From positions 1 to 64,000 of the forward strand of contig CAIFEQ010000003.1 of assembly GCA_903789495.1 (NCBI GenBank): DNA of 64,000 nucleotides, in the 5' to 3' direction. Positions 52,140-61,089 of this stretch are shown here, one piece after another; position 1 is the stretch's first letter; each line of letters starts with the position of its first letter. Made by a program: the position numbers and the translations under genes. The notes under the pieces are model-generated. The model saw only the letters and a list, made by a program, of their open reading frames with translations. It searched no databases and was not told the DNA's origin. Origin of the DNA: an uncultured Erysipelotrichaceae bacterium (GTDB lineage: Bacteria; Bacillota_I; Bacilli_A; Erysipelotrichales; Erysipelotrichaceae).

Positions 52140-53666
52140 ATGAACTATTACATCGGAATAGACAACGGTGGCACCGTCGTAAAAGCTTCCATATTCGATC
52201 AAAATGGAACAGAACTGGCGAGCGCATCCCAGACTGTAAAACTGGCGATCCCGCAGCCCGGATGGGCGCAGCGGGATGCCGGGGAACTTTACCAGGCAAA
52301 CTGTGAGGTCTGCCGGAAAATCATTACCGATTCCCGTATTGATCCGGCTGCCATTTCTGCTGTCTGCGTCACCGGGCATGGCAAAGGCCTGTACCTCTGC
52401 GATGCACAGGGCAGGCCGACCGCACCGGGGATTCTTTCCACCGATACACGTGCTCTGGCGATCTGCCAGCGCTGGAAGGCAGACGGCACGGAACAGAAAG
52501 CTTTCAGAATCTCGCATCAGTCGGTACTCTGCAGTCAGCCGGCCTGTCTTCTGACCTGGCTGAAGGAAAACTGTCCCGAGGTGCTGGCACGCACGCGATA
52601 TGTTTTTGAATGCAAGGATTATATCCGCTACTGCCTAACCGGCAGTGCCCGTGCGGAGTACAGCGAAATTTCTTCTTCCAACGTGATCTGTCTGGATACG
52701 AAACAGTATGATCTGCGGCTGTTCCGGCTGTTCGGCATCGAAGACTGCCGGGATAAATTCCCGGATCTCTGCGGCTCGACGGAAATTGCCGGCAGAATTA
52801 CCCAGGAAGCCGCCCGCCTTACGGGCATCCCGGCCGGCACTCCGGTAGTCGGGGGCACGATGGACATCATTGCCAGTGCGCTCGGTCTGGGCGTAACAGA
52901 TGACCGGTATCTCTGCAGTGTTGCCGGCACCTGGTGCATCAATCTGTATATGAGCCGGAACCAGATTCTGGATGGCAGCGTGATGATCAACTCCAGTTCT
53001 GCCGTGGAAGGTCTGTATATCATCGAGGAAAGCAGCCCGACCGGCACTGTCAATATGAACTGGCTGATCCGGAATCTGCTGCCGGAAGTACAGAAAAATC
53101 TCCCGGCAGGCTGTACTGATATCTATGCCTACATCAACCGGGAGATTGCGTCCGTTCCTGCTGAAGCCGTCAATCCCATCTTTCTGCCTTTCATTGCGGC
53201 CAGCAGCGGTCATCCGGATGCCAGCGGCTGCTTCATCGGCATCCGCAGCGATCACACACGTGCCAATCTGCTGCGCAGTGTCTATGAAGGGACTGTCTTT
53301 TCGCACCGCAGCCACATTGAAAAATTACTGCAGGCCCGAGGAAACAATCCGCCTGCCGCCCTGCGGGCAGCCGGGGGTTCCTCACATTCCGATATCTGGG
53401 TGCAGATGCTGGCGGATGCGGTACAGCTGCCTGTTCAGCGTACTACGGCACGTGAGGCCGGTACGCTGGGCTGTGCGATTCTGGCGGCAGCCGGAACGGG
53501 TGCCTATCCGGATATTCCCGATGCGGCAGCTGCCATGACGACCCTGCTGCCGGAAGTGTTGCCGGATCCTGGCAGAAAGGATCTGTATGATCAGAAATAT
53601 GCCCTGTACCAGTGTGCTGAAAAAAGCCTGTATCCCTTCTGGGACAGGCTGCGGGCGATGAAATAG
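52140..53666 (+). CDS. FGGY family carbohydrate kinase
   Basis: 508 residues. IGIDNGGTVVKASIFD is the first phosphate loop of the actin-like fold, VTGHGKGLYL the substrate strand, GGTMDIIAS and AAGGSSHSDIWVQMLAD the second ATP-binding half with the FGGY signature. Closest by pattern to L-xylulose/erythritol-type kinases, which phosphorylate a ketose or polyol. It is divergent from the dehydrogenase/PfkB/aldolase operon and convergent with the DeoR gene (9-nt gap, no terminator seen). AAGAGG precedes the ATG. Confidence 0.88.
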   Translation: MNYYIGIDNGGTVVKASIFDQNGTELASASQTVKLAIPQPGWAQRDAGELYQANCEVCRKIITDSRIDPAAISAVCVTGHGKGLYLCDAQGRPTAPGILSTDTRALAICQRWKADGTEQKAFRISHQSVLCSQPACLLTWLKENCPEVLARTRYVFECKDYIRYCLTGSARAEYSEISSSNVICLDTKQYDLRLFRLFGIEDCRDKFPDLCGSTEIAGRITQEAARLTGIPAGTPVVGGTMDIIASALGLGVTDDRYLCSVAGTWCINLYMSRNQILDGSVMINSSSAVEGLYIIEESSPTGTVNMNWLIRNLLPEVQKNLPAGCTDIYAYINREIASVPAEAVNPIFLPFIAASSGHPDASGCFIGIRSDHTRANLLRSVYEGTVFSHRSHIEKLLQARGNNPPAALRAAGGSSHSDIWVQMLADAVQLPVQRTTAREAGTLGCAILAAAGTGAYPDIPDAAAAMTTLLPEVLPDPGRKDLYDQKYALYQCAEKSLYPFWDRLRAMK

Positions 53667-53675
53667 AGGATGACG

Positions 53676-54443
53676 TTACTGCAGCTGCGAAGCAGACGTG
53701 ATAAGACGGCTGCCGAGCCGTTTCGTCAGTTCCTCATCGGCCGGTACGGAATCCATGATTACATAATCCATATCTTCCAGACTGGCCAGCGACCAGAGGA
53801 AGTTCTTGCCAACCTTGGTCGTATCACAGAGCAGGACACGCCGGGAAGAGCGTTTGAGCATCTGATGGCAGACCTCAACGCTCTTTCCTTCTGCACCGGT
53901 GATGCCATATTCCGAAGAAATGCCGCTGCAGGACATGAAGCAGATGTCGGCATGGAACTGTTCCACGCCCGACAGGGCCAGACTGCCGGTGACCAGGCGG
54001 TTCTCATAGACCTGGCCGCCCAGCAGGAACAGCTTCGCATTGGTGTGTTCCATGATCTGCTGGGAAACTTCCAGACCGTTGGTAATGATGGTGATCTGCT
54101 TGAACTCCGCTATATACGGAACCAGCGGCAGCAGGGTCGTGCTTTCACTGAGAAAACAGGAAGAACCCTCGTTGATCAGCTTGGAAGCAATGCGGCAGAT
54201 TGCCTCTTTCTTATCGCTGTTTTCCTTGATCCGCACAAAGGACGGCGGATCTTTCTCCAGGGATGACGGCAGCATGGCGCCGCCCCATACCCGCTGCAGC
54301 AGGCCCAGTTTCTCCATGTTGGCCAGGTCACGGCGCACAGTCGCCTCACTGATGAAGAGTTTCTTCTGCAGATAGCCGACCGTCACGCTCTGTCGCTCCT
54401 GCAGGATGGCGTAGATCTCACTGTATCGTTCCTTCTGAAACAT
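53676..54443 (-). CDS. DeoR/GlpR family transcriptional repressor
   Basis: 255 residues. N-terminal DeoR winged helix (RYSEIYAILQERQSVTVGYLQKKLFISEATVRRDLANMEKLGLL) followed by the sugar-phosphate-sensing DeoRC domain (FLSESTTLLPLVPYIA, ITNGLEVSQQI, GGQVYENRLVTGSLAL). Family members are usually released by phosphorylated sugars, which suits the kinases nearby. AGGAG precedes the ATG. The proposed operator lies at its own start site, implying autorepression. Confidence 0.92.
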   Translation of the reverse strand: MFQKERYSEIYAILQERQSVTVGYLQKKLFISEATVRRDLANMEKLGLLQRVWGGAMLPSSLEKDPPSFVRIKENSDKKEAICRIASKLINEGSSCFLSESTTLLPLVPYIAEFKQITIITNGLEVSQQIMEHTNAKLFLLGGQVYENRLVTGSLALSGVEQFHADICFMSCSGISSEYGITGAEGKSVEVCHQMLKRSSRRVLLCDTTKVGKNFLWSLASLEDMDYVIMDSVPADEELTKRLGSRLITSASQLQ

Positions 54444-54459
54444 GATGATCTCCTGAATG

Positions 54460-54502
54460 ATCGATTCTGATTTTATCGTATTGTTCTCGCGGGAATTGTC
54501 AA
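54460..54502 (-). promoter_or_regulatory. deoR-like promoter with proposed operator
   Basis: -35 TTGACA (54497-54502), 16-bp spacer, -10 TACGAT (54475-54480). ATCGATTCTG (54460-54469) straddles the predicted start site. The divergent phosphodiesterase gene shares this 135-bp gap, with TATGAT as its possible -10. Confidence 0.6.
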
Positions 54503-54578
54503 CGTTTCGAAAATCCGGCCGTTCAGATCACACACATTTTGTCACCTGATGCTATGATTTCTGCAGCCAGAGGGACTT

Positions 54579-55904
54579 ATGAAAAAGAGACTGCTTGTCA
54601 TATCTGCAGATGCAATGGTGACGGAAGATCTTCCCATACTGTCTGGCATGACAAATTTCCGAAAATACCTGGCCGGCGGGGTCTCCGTCAGCCGGGTCCG
54701 CAGCATTTATCCGACCCTGACCTATCCGGCCCATGTTTCGATCCTGACCGGCTGTCTGCCCCATAAGACCGGCATCACGAACAATCATGTCTTTTCTGCC
54801 GATCTGACATGCCGGCGCTGGGAATGGGATGCCAGACGGATTCAGGTGTCCGATATCTTCACCGCCGCGAAGAAAAAAGGCTACTCGACGGCATCCATTC
54901 TCTGGCCGGTGACCGGAAATCATCCGGACATCGATTATCTGATCAATGAATACTGGCTGCCGGAACCTGGTGAGACCCTGGAAAGCGCCTTCCGGAAAGA
55001 AGGCTCCTCAGATGAGATTCTCAGGATTCTCCGGAACAAGGTGAAGTATCTGTCGCCGGACTGGCGGCAGGGCGGAGCGGATCATTTTGCGGTGCATCCG
55101 CTGTTCGATGAGTTCGGGGTGCAGTGTGCCTGTAAGATCATCCGCAGTCATGCCCCGGAAGTCCTTTTTGTGCATACTTCGCCGCTGGACAATATCCGTC
55201 ACCGGTATGGTGTGTTCAGTGATCATCTGGTGGCAGAGATCCGGCGCGTTGACAGACAGATCGGTTCACTCTGCCGAGCCCTGGAAGAGGCCGGGGTTCT
55301 GGAAAAGACCAATATTGTCCTGCTCAGCGACCACGGACAGCTGAATACGGTCCGCAGCATCAATATCAATGTCCTGCTGCGGCGCGAACATCTGCTGGAT
55401 GTCAAAGCAGATGGTACGCTGGCCGATGACTGGAAAGCCTGCTGCATCGAGGCCGGCATGTGTGCCTATGTCTATCTGCAGGATCCGCAGAACAAGCAGC
55501 TGTATGAGCGGATCTTCCGCTTCCTGAACCGGCTGAAAGAGGAAGGTGTCTATGGGATTTCCGAGGTGATGCCGACCGAAGAAGCAGACCAAAGAGAAGG
55601 ACTGAGCGGCAGTTTTTCCTTCGTCCTGGAAACAGACGGCTATACTGCGTTTTCCAATGCCTGTACCGGTCCGGTTGCCACGACTGGCAGTCTGCCCGAA
55701 GATTACCATTATCTGCACGGGAAACATGGCTATCTGCCGGATAAAGGACCGCAGCCGGTCTTCGTAGCCCGTGGGCCGGATTTCCAGGAGAATACACAGG
55801 TTCCTTTCTGTCGGCTGATTGATGAGGCACCGACGTTTGCGCGTCTGCTGGGTGTGGATCTGCCGGAGGCAGAAGGCACGTGTATTGCCGGACTGCTGAA
55901 ATGA
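54579..55904 (+). CDS. alkaline phosphatase superfamily phosphodiesterase (NPP-like)
   Basis: 441 residues, no signal peptide, so cytoplasmic. The NPP metal site is visible: D11 in ISADAM, nucleophile T48 in PTLTYPAHVSILTG, D204 and H208 in SPLDNIRHRYG, D251-H252 in LLSDHGQ and a late His in HGKHGYLP. Members hydrolyse nucleotide pyrophosphates, phosphodiesters or, in PhnA, phosphonoacetate. An intracellular form next to an organophosphate-type importer suggests it opens an imported phosphoester; this is inference. It is divergent from the DeoR gene. Confidence 0.87.
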   Translation: MKKRLLVISADAMVTEDLPILSGMTNFRKYLAGGVSVSRVRSIYPTLTYPAHVSILTGCLPHKTGITNNHVFSADLTCRRWEWDARRIQVSDIFTAAKKKGYSTASILWPVTGNHPDIDYLINEYWLPEPGETLESAFRKEGSSDEILRILRNKVKYLSPDWRQGGADHFAVHPLFDEFGVQCACKIIRSHAPEVLFVHTSPLDNIRHRYGVFSDHLVAEIRRVDRQIGSLCRALEEAGVLEKTNIVLLSDHGQLNTVRSININVLLRREHLLDVKADGTLADDWKACCIEAGMCAYVYLQDPQNKQLYERIFRFLNRLKEEGVYGISEVMPTEEADQREGLSGSFSFVLETDGYTAFSNACTGPVATTGSLPEDYHYLHGKHGYLPDKGPQPVFVARGPDFQENTQVPFCRLIDEAPTFARLLGVDLPEAEGTCIAGLLK

Positions 55905-56010
55905 ATGCCCGTATGGCAAAAATCGAAGCCTTACGCAGTTAACACCCATACTTATGTTGTACATGCATTCATGCCTGCAGGAATCATGAATCGTTGTTCG
56001 GATATTCAGC

Positions 56011-56035
56011 AAAACAGCCCCTGCCGGGCTGTTTT
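56011..56035. terminator. bidirectional terminator
   Basis: AAAACAGCCC and GGGCTGTTTT form a 10-bp stem with a 5-nt loop between the convergent phosphodiesterase and LysR genes, giving T tracts on both strands. Confidence 0.88.
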
Positions 56036-56934
56036 CAGATTTCATTGTAGAGAACGGCGATTTCCTTGAGCATGTTCTGATACTTGAAGTCCTTTGGATA
56101 GATGATATTGATCTGCCGGTTCATGGACAGATTCTCTATCGGCAGGGCAACGATGGATTTCCTGCGCAGTTCGCTCTGGCAGGCACTTTTGGCCAGGACG
56201 GATACGCCATAGCCGCGGGTCACCAGATTCTTGATGGTCGCAATGTTGTCGACTTCCAGCACAACATGGAAGGCATCGATGGAGATGCCGCGGGCTTCCA
56301 GGGAAGCCATGAACAGATCGCGGGTACCGGAATTGGGAAGCCTCAGAATCAGCTTTTCCTTCTCCACGTCTTCCACCCGGACCACATCCTTCCTGGTCAG
56401 CGGATGATCGGGCCAGACCACCAGCACCAGCGAGTCCGTATCCAGCTGAATGCTGGCCAGACCCGGATCGGGCAGACTGCCGTCCATGATGGCAAAGTCA
56501 ATTTCATAATTCTTCAGCTGTTCCCGCAGAACCTGGGCGGTATTGGTCATCAGCTTCATCGAAACTCCGTTATGCTCGCTGACATAGCGGGCAAAGACTT
56601 CTGATATCTTATTGGCTTCCACCGTATGGGTAATGCCCACATTCATCCGCCGGATACCGGAGGCATCATCCTTCAGATTATCCAGCAGGTTGCGGTACAG
56701 CGAAATCATCGCCCGGCTTGCCGCAACGACTTTTTCCCCTTCGCGCGTCAGGATCAGATGCGTGCCGACGCGCTCAAAGAGCTTGACATTCAGCTCCTCT
56801 TCCAGGGCATGGATATGCTGGCTGACAGCCGGCTGCGACAGATTGAGGGCCTTGGCAGCGGCCGTATAGCTGCCTGTCTCCACGACCTTGAGCAGCGTAT
56901 AGATTTTTGCATCAAGCATTCCCGTATTCATCAT
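56035..56934 (-). CDS. LysR family transcriptional regulator
   Basis: 299 residues. N-terminal HTH (TYTAAAKALNLSQPAVSQHIHALEEELNVKLFER) and a two-lobed effector domain (FAIMDGSLPDP, LVVWPDHPL, VTRGYGVSVLAKSA). The gene starts 3 nt after the MATE stop codon, so both are on one transcript and translation is probably coupled; the usual divergent LysR arrangement is absent. Its effector is unknown. Confidence 0.9.
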   Translation of the reverse strand: MMNTGMLDAKIYTLLKVVETGSYTAAAKALNLSQPAVSQHIHALEEELNVKLFERVGTHLILTREGEKVVAASRAMISLYRNLLDNLKDDASGIRRMNVGITHTVEANKISEVFARYVSEHNGVSMKLMTNTAQVLREQLKNYEIDFAIMDGSLPDPGLASIQLDTDSLVLVVWPDHPLTRKDVVRVEDVEKEKLILRLPNSGTRDLFMASLEARGISIDAFHVVLEVDNIATIKNLVTRGYGVSVLAKSACQSELRRKSIVALPIENLSMNRQINIIYPKDFKYQNMLKEIAVLYNEI

Positions 56935-56937
56935 CAG

Positions 56938-58326
56938 CTATCTGAAGTGTAGGCGATTTTCCCCCTCGATCAAACAGCTGACATGCCCTTTCAGCATGGA
57001 TATGGCCCTGAGAAAGCAGATGACATCCGTGGTCGGTGTGGCGGCGACGGCTCCATAGACCGGATTGACTGCGCTGAACAGGAACATCAGCGGAATATCC
57101 ACCACACCTTTTCTGAGCAGGGCCAGCTGGAAGGATTTCTTACCTTCCCCGACGGCCTGGAAGAAGGAAATGACCGCATAGGCAAAGGCCGAGAACGGGC
57201 CGCCCAGGCACAGGATCCTCAGGTAGACAGCCCCGGCCGCAATGCTTTCCGGACTGGCCAGGAAGATGCTGATCAGCTGCCGGCTGAAGACCAGGCTCAC
57301 GGTCATGGCCGCCAGGGACAGGCTGATAGACATCGTCATGGACGTCCGCAGCACCTGTTTCATGCGCTGATAGTTCCGGCGAGAATAGTTATAGGCAATC
57401 AGTGGCAGAACGCCCTGACTCATGCCGCGCACGATGGAATGAGAAATCATATTGACTTTCTTTGCCACGCCGATGCCTGCCTGGAAAGCCAGACCGGCTT
57501 TCGCTGTGATGGCATCCAGCACGGCATAGGAGATGTTCTCGCACAGAGTCATGATGCATGCCGGCAGACCGGTGGACAGGATTTCCCGTGCACAGCTGCT
57601 CAGATCATCGTCAAAATGAATCTGAAAGGTCAGAATGGAATGATACCTGTGTCGGCAGGCCCGGATATAGAACACATAGTAGAAGAACGAGACCATGTTC
57701 GAGCACAGGGTGGCCAGGGCAACCGCTGTCACTTCCTGCCCCGCCGGCATCAGCACAAACATGAAAAGCGGATCCAGCACGATGTTGAGCACACCGCCGA
57801 TCATCATGCCAAGCGAAGCATGAAAGGATCTGCCTTCGGCTCTTACCAGATATGCCAGCATGGAGGCCAGTGAGGTGAACAGACCGCCGGCCGCGACGGT
57901 GATCGTCAGATAGCGGATCGCTTCCCGGGCCACTGCGGGATGAATGCCACCCAGGGCACGGATGAATGGCATGCGGAACACATAGGCCGCCAGACTGTAC
58001 AGTGCCGTCAGCAGAATGCATCCGTACAGGGCCAGGCCGGAGGCGTTCTCCGCCCTTCTCGTTCTGCCGCTGCCCAGAGCCCGGGAGATGGTGGAAGAGC
58101 CGCCGACGCCGAACAGATTGGCCGCCGCGGAAAGAAACAGGAAGGCAGGCATGCAGATGGTGACCGCCGCAACGGATACATCCCGGCCTGCCAGACCGAT
58201 GAAGAAGGTATCGGCCATGTTGTAGATGACCAGGATGATCTGTGTCATGACGGTCGGAACAGCCAGTCTGAGAATCGCCTGAGAAACCGGCATGCGCTCA
58301 AACAGAAACCGTTTATCTTCCTGCAT
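56938..58326 (-). CDS. MATE family efflux transporter
   Basis: 462 residues with 12 TM helices in two MATE repeats (PTVMTQIILVIYNMADTFFIG at the start, GVGGSSTISRALG, and AYNYSRRNYQRMKQV in the second half). It resembles the MepA branch of cation-coupled multidrug exporters. The ATG at 58326 is preceded by GGGAAGGGGG. It leads a two-gene operon with the LysR gene. The promoter lies in the AT-rich gap upstream. Confidence 0.9.
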   Translation of the reverse strand: MQEDKRFLFERMPVSQAILRLAVPTVMTQIILVIYNMADTFFIGLAGRDVSVAAVTICMPAFLFLSAAANLFGVGGSSTISRALGSGRTRRAENASGLALYGCILLTALYSLAAYVFRMPFIRALGGIHPAVAREAIRYLTITVAAGGLFTSLASMLAYLVRAEGRSFHASLGMMIGGVLNIVLDPLFMFVLMPAGQEVTAVALATLCSNMVSFFYYVFYIRACRHRYHSILTFQIHFDDDLSSCAREILSTGLPACIMTLCENISYAVLDAITAKAGLAFQAGIGVAKKVNMISHSIVRGMSQGVLPLIAYNYSRRNYQRMKQVLRTSMTMSISLSLAAMTVSLVFSRQLISIFLASPESIAAGAVYLRILCLGGPFSAFAYAVISFFQAVGEGKKSFQLALLRKGVVDIPLMFLFSAVNPVYGAVAATPTTDVICFLRAISMLKGHVSCLIEGENRLHFR

Positions 58327-58640
58327 AAGGCCTGACCCCCTTCCCTGTTTTACTTAGACTTTACATTTAATTAACTTTTATGGAAAATATTTCTTATGAT
58401 ATATCTAAAAGAATTTCTTATGAATTATCATGTTTATGCGGTTTTCCGCACTTTAATAGTCAATTTCGGCATCATTTCAGTATGATTCCCATCAAAAAAT
58501 CTTTGGGAAACAGAAGATTATTTTATATAAAGACCATCTCCTTTCTCATTTGGAGAATGATCCCGCTCTTCCGCCAAACTTTAAATACGAGAAGAATTCA
58601 GAATTCCTGATCTACAGTCACATCCCCTTTCAGCCGAAAA
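58327..58640. other. AT-rich non-coding gap upstream of the MATE gene
   Basis: Much richer in A and T than its surroundings. It holds two direct copies of TTTCTTATGA (58390-58399 and 58414-58423, 24 bp apart) and no convincing gene. A 76-codon plus-strand ORF lacks a ribosome site and is probably chance. It may be the control region of the MATE/LysR operon. Confidence 0.5.
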
Positions 58641-58642
58641 TG

Positions 58643-58684
58643 AAAAAACGAGAATGGTCATACCAGTTCCGGTCTTCCATTCTC
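58643..58684 (-). terminator. terminator of the alcohol dehydrogenase operon
   Basis: GAGAATGG (58650-58657) and CCATTCTC (58677-58684) form an 8-bp stem; the minus strand reads on into GTTTTTTC. Confidence 0.8.
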
Positions 58685-58695
58685 ATTTTCTTTTT

Positions 58696-59223
58696 TTACT
58701 TCTGGCTGCTGTGATTTTTATCCCCTTCCAGCACTGCCACGACTTCGCCGATGTACATCCGGTGAGCTTCTTCGTCCGGGTCATAGAACAGCTCAGCAAT
58801 CTCGGCCGGGATCTGCTGCTTATCCAGTGTCTGCTGATACAGCTTGCGGCAGGCAAAGGTCAGTTCTGCCTCCCGGTAGGACACATAGCCATCCTCGCTG
58901 AACGGGGTCAGCTGTGTCCCCTTCAGCCGGTCGCCATTCCGGCCGGACCGGCTGCCCATCTGCAGCAGATCCTGACGTCTTTCTTCCGGGAAGAAGCTGA
59001 CCGTAAAGCGGTCACTGTCATTCAGAATCTGATACGTATAGCGCAGCGGATTGATGTAGACGGTGATGATCGGCTTTCCCTGGCCGGGAGCGCCCCAGAT
59101 TGTTCCCATGCTGCCCCAGCTGATGGTCATCGAGTTGAAGTTCTCCGGTGTCCCGGCGGTAACGATGGCCCAGCGCTGATCAAAGAGATTGAAGATGTCG
59201 GTGCGGAACGCTCTGACGTTCAT
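58696..59223 (-). CDS. flavin reductase-like FMN-binding protein
   Basis: 175 residues with a split-barrel FMN fold: NSMTISWGSMGTIWGAPG, TVYINPLRYTYQILN and FTVSFFPEERR match the flavin reductase-like domain of the small anaerobe type. The substrate or partner is unknown. I start at MNVRAF, which has GAGGA 8 nt upstream. It lies 10 nt after the acetyltransferase gene at the end of a three-gene operon. Confidence 0.84.
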   Translation of the reverse strand: MNVRAFRTDIFNLFDQRWAIVTAGTPENFNSMTISWGSMGTIWGAPGQGKPIITVYINPLRYTYQILNDSDRFTVSFFPEERRQDLLQMGSRSGRNGDRLKGTQLTPFSEDGYVSYREAELTFACRKLYQQTLDKQQIPAEIAELFYDPDEEAHRMYIGEVVAVLEGDKNHSSQK

Positions 59224-59233
59224 GATTTCTTCC

Positions 59234-59797
59234 TCAGAGATCATTTTCCAGTTTCCGGATCAGTTTGGCCGGGACGCCGCCCACCAGTGTATTGTCCGGT
59301 ACATCCCTGGTCACCACGGCTCCGGCCGCGACCACAACATTTTTCCCGATGGTCACCCCGGGCAGGATTGTCACATTCCCGCCGATCCAGACATCATTTC
59401 CGATCGTGACCGGCTTGGCGATGCCCAGGTGCTTCCGGCGGCCGGCCGGAGTCAGGGGATGATTGACGGTGCTGATCATGGTATTGGGACCGATCATGAC
59501 ATGACTGCCGATATGCACCGGCGCAATGTCCAGGATGGTCACATGATAATTGGCCAGAAAGTCATCCCCGACGAAGATGTTCTTCCCGTAATCACAGGTA
59601 AAGCCTGGCAGGACATAGACCTCTTCTCCGACCCCGCCGAAGAACTCTTTCAGAATGGCATAGCGGCCTTCGGTATCGGCCGCATCGCAGGCATCCAGCC
59701 TGGCACAACCTCTGACGGCCTGCATCTTCCGGGCATCAACTTCCGGATCATGGAAGTCATAGGGAAGACCGGCATCCAGTTTTTCAATCTCGCGCAT
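59234..59797 (-). CDS. maltose/galactoside O-acetyltransferase family protein
   Basis: 187 residues. An N-terminal Mac domain (about 5-55) is followed by a left-handed beta helix of hexapeptide repeats (IGSHVMIGPNTMI, IGNDVWIGGNVTILPGVTIGKNVVVAAGAVV). The catalytic His is in STVNHPL. It transfers acetyl from acetyl-CoA to a sugar hydroxyl. The start MREIEKL has GGAGG; a longer frame runs into the dehydrogenase gene. Its role beside an alcohol dehydrogenase is unclear. Confidence 0.9.
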   Translation of the reverse strand: MREIEKLDAGLPYDFHDPEVDARKMQAVRGCARLDACDAADTEGRYAILKEFFGGVGEEVYVLPGFTCDYGKNIFVGDDFLANYHVTILDIAPVHIGSHVMIGPNTMISTVNHPLTPAGRRKHLGIAKPVTIGNDVWIGGNVTILPGVTIGKNVVVAAGAVVTRDVPDNTLVGGVPAKLIRKLENDL

Positions 59798-59816
59798 CTC
59801 TGTCCTCCCTGCTTGT

Positions 59817-60980
59817 TCAGCGGTACGACTGCTCGTAGATGGCCAGATAGTCCGCATCGCTGAGCGGCAGCGGATCGGCGGTGATATCGCCGCCGAGCAC
59901 CTCATGCACACGCTGCGGATACTTCTTCAGTTCTTCCTTCGTGATCCCGGCATCGCTCATGCGCAGGTCGGCACAGCCGACCGAGGCAATCAGGTCATCC
60001 ATGGCTTTGATGAAGTCCTTGCCGGAGGTCGGATGTTCCACCCCCATGGCTCTGGCCATCTTGATCATCGGTTCTTCGGCAGCCTTTCTTTCGGCAAAGA
60101 AATCGAAGTAGGCATGGGAGATCATGATCAGGCCGGCCCCATGGACCAGCTCGGTATGGTAGCCGCCCATGACATGTTCCATCGTGTGCTGGGACGTGCA
60201 CAGCATATAATACCCGGCCAGAGAATTGGCCAGAGCCATATAGGCCCGGGCTTCCCTGTTGGACCCGTCTTTGTACGCAATGGGCAGATAGCGGGCCACC
60301 AGTTCGATGGCCTTGAGGGCAAACATCTCGCCGATCGGATGTTCCTTCGTGTTGATGACGGATTCCGCGGCGTGATAGAACGCATCCATGCCCTGATAGG
60401 CGGTAAAGCGCGGCGGTACGCTCATCATCAGATTGGCATCCACCACCGACAGCGTCGGGAACATGGACGGGAAGAAGATTCCCGTCTTCTCCTGTGCCTG
60501 GACATTCGTGATGACGGCAGCCATGTCCACTTCCGAACCGGTCCCGGCGGTTGTCGTGACCGCTACGATCGGCGCTGCGGCATGGGCCGGCTGTTTCTTG
60601 CCGCCGGAGACGGAGGGACTGTAATCCCAGAGATCTCCCGCATTGGTCATCATCAGGGCAATGCACTTGGCGCAGTCCATCACCGAACCGCCGCCCAGTG
60701 CCACGACGAAGTCGCAGCCGGTTTCTTTTGCCATTCTGGCCCCGTCCATGACGTTTTTCTTTGTCGGATTGGGATGCACCTGGTCAAACAGTTCATAGTC
60801 CCGGCCGGCCAGCGCCAGTTCCTGTTTCAGAGCATCCAGATAGCCAAACTGCTTGGCGGAAGTGCCGTTGGTGGTGATGATCAAGGCCTTGCTGCCGGGA
60901 AGCTTTTCCTCATGCAGGGTCTGCAGACGGCCGGGGCCGAACAGCACCCGGGTCGGAATATCGTAGTCAAAACTGTACAT
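59817..60980 (-). CDS. iron-containing alcohol dehydrogenase
   Basis: 387 residues of the group III Fe-dependent family (BdhA/YqhD side). The NAD(P) block ALGGGSVMDCAK and VTTAGTGSEVDM are present. Metal ligands fit the Asp/His pattern, with AFYHAAES and HTMEHVMGGYH carrying His residues. It reduces aldehydes to alcohols using NAD(P)H. AAGGAG precedes the ATG. It leads a three-gene operon and is divergent from an AraC regulator that probably controls it. Confidence 0.92.
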   Translation of the reverse strand: MYSFDYDIPTRVLFGPGRLQTLHEEKLPGSKALIITTNGTSAKQFGYLDALKQELALAGRDYELFDQVHPNPTKKNVMDGARMAKETGCDFVVALGGGSVMDCAKCIALMMTNAGDLWDYSPSVSGGKKQPAHAAAPIVAVTTTAGTGSEVDMAAVITNVQAQEKTGIFFPSMFPTLSVVDANLMMSVPPRFTAYQGMDAFYHAAESVINTKEHPIGEMFALKAIELVARYLPIAYKDGSNREARAYMALANSLAGYYMLCTSQHTMEHVMGGYHTELVHGAGLIMISHAYFDFFAERKAAEEPMIKMARAMGVEHPTSGKDFIKAMDDLIASVGCADLRMSDAGITKEELKKYPQRVHEVLGGDITADPLPLSDADYLAIYEQSYR

Positions 60981-61089
60981 GGTAATCTCCTTTCTGCAAC
61001 ACCCTCAGCGTAATGGGATCCGGCTGCGGATTCAGTACCGTTTATTAATCATTTCAGTGGTATATTTTAACCTGAAAGGAAGAGAAACT

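Noticed and set aside
58380-58610. 76-codon ORF in the AT-rich gap
   Set aside because: No Shine-Dalgarno, no recognisable motif, and it covers the likely MATE promoter.
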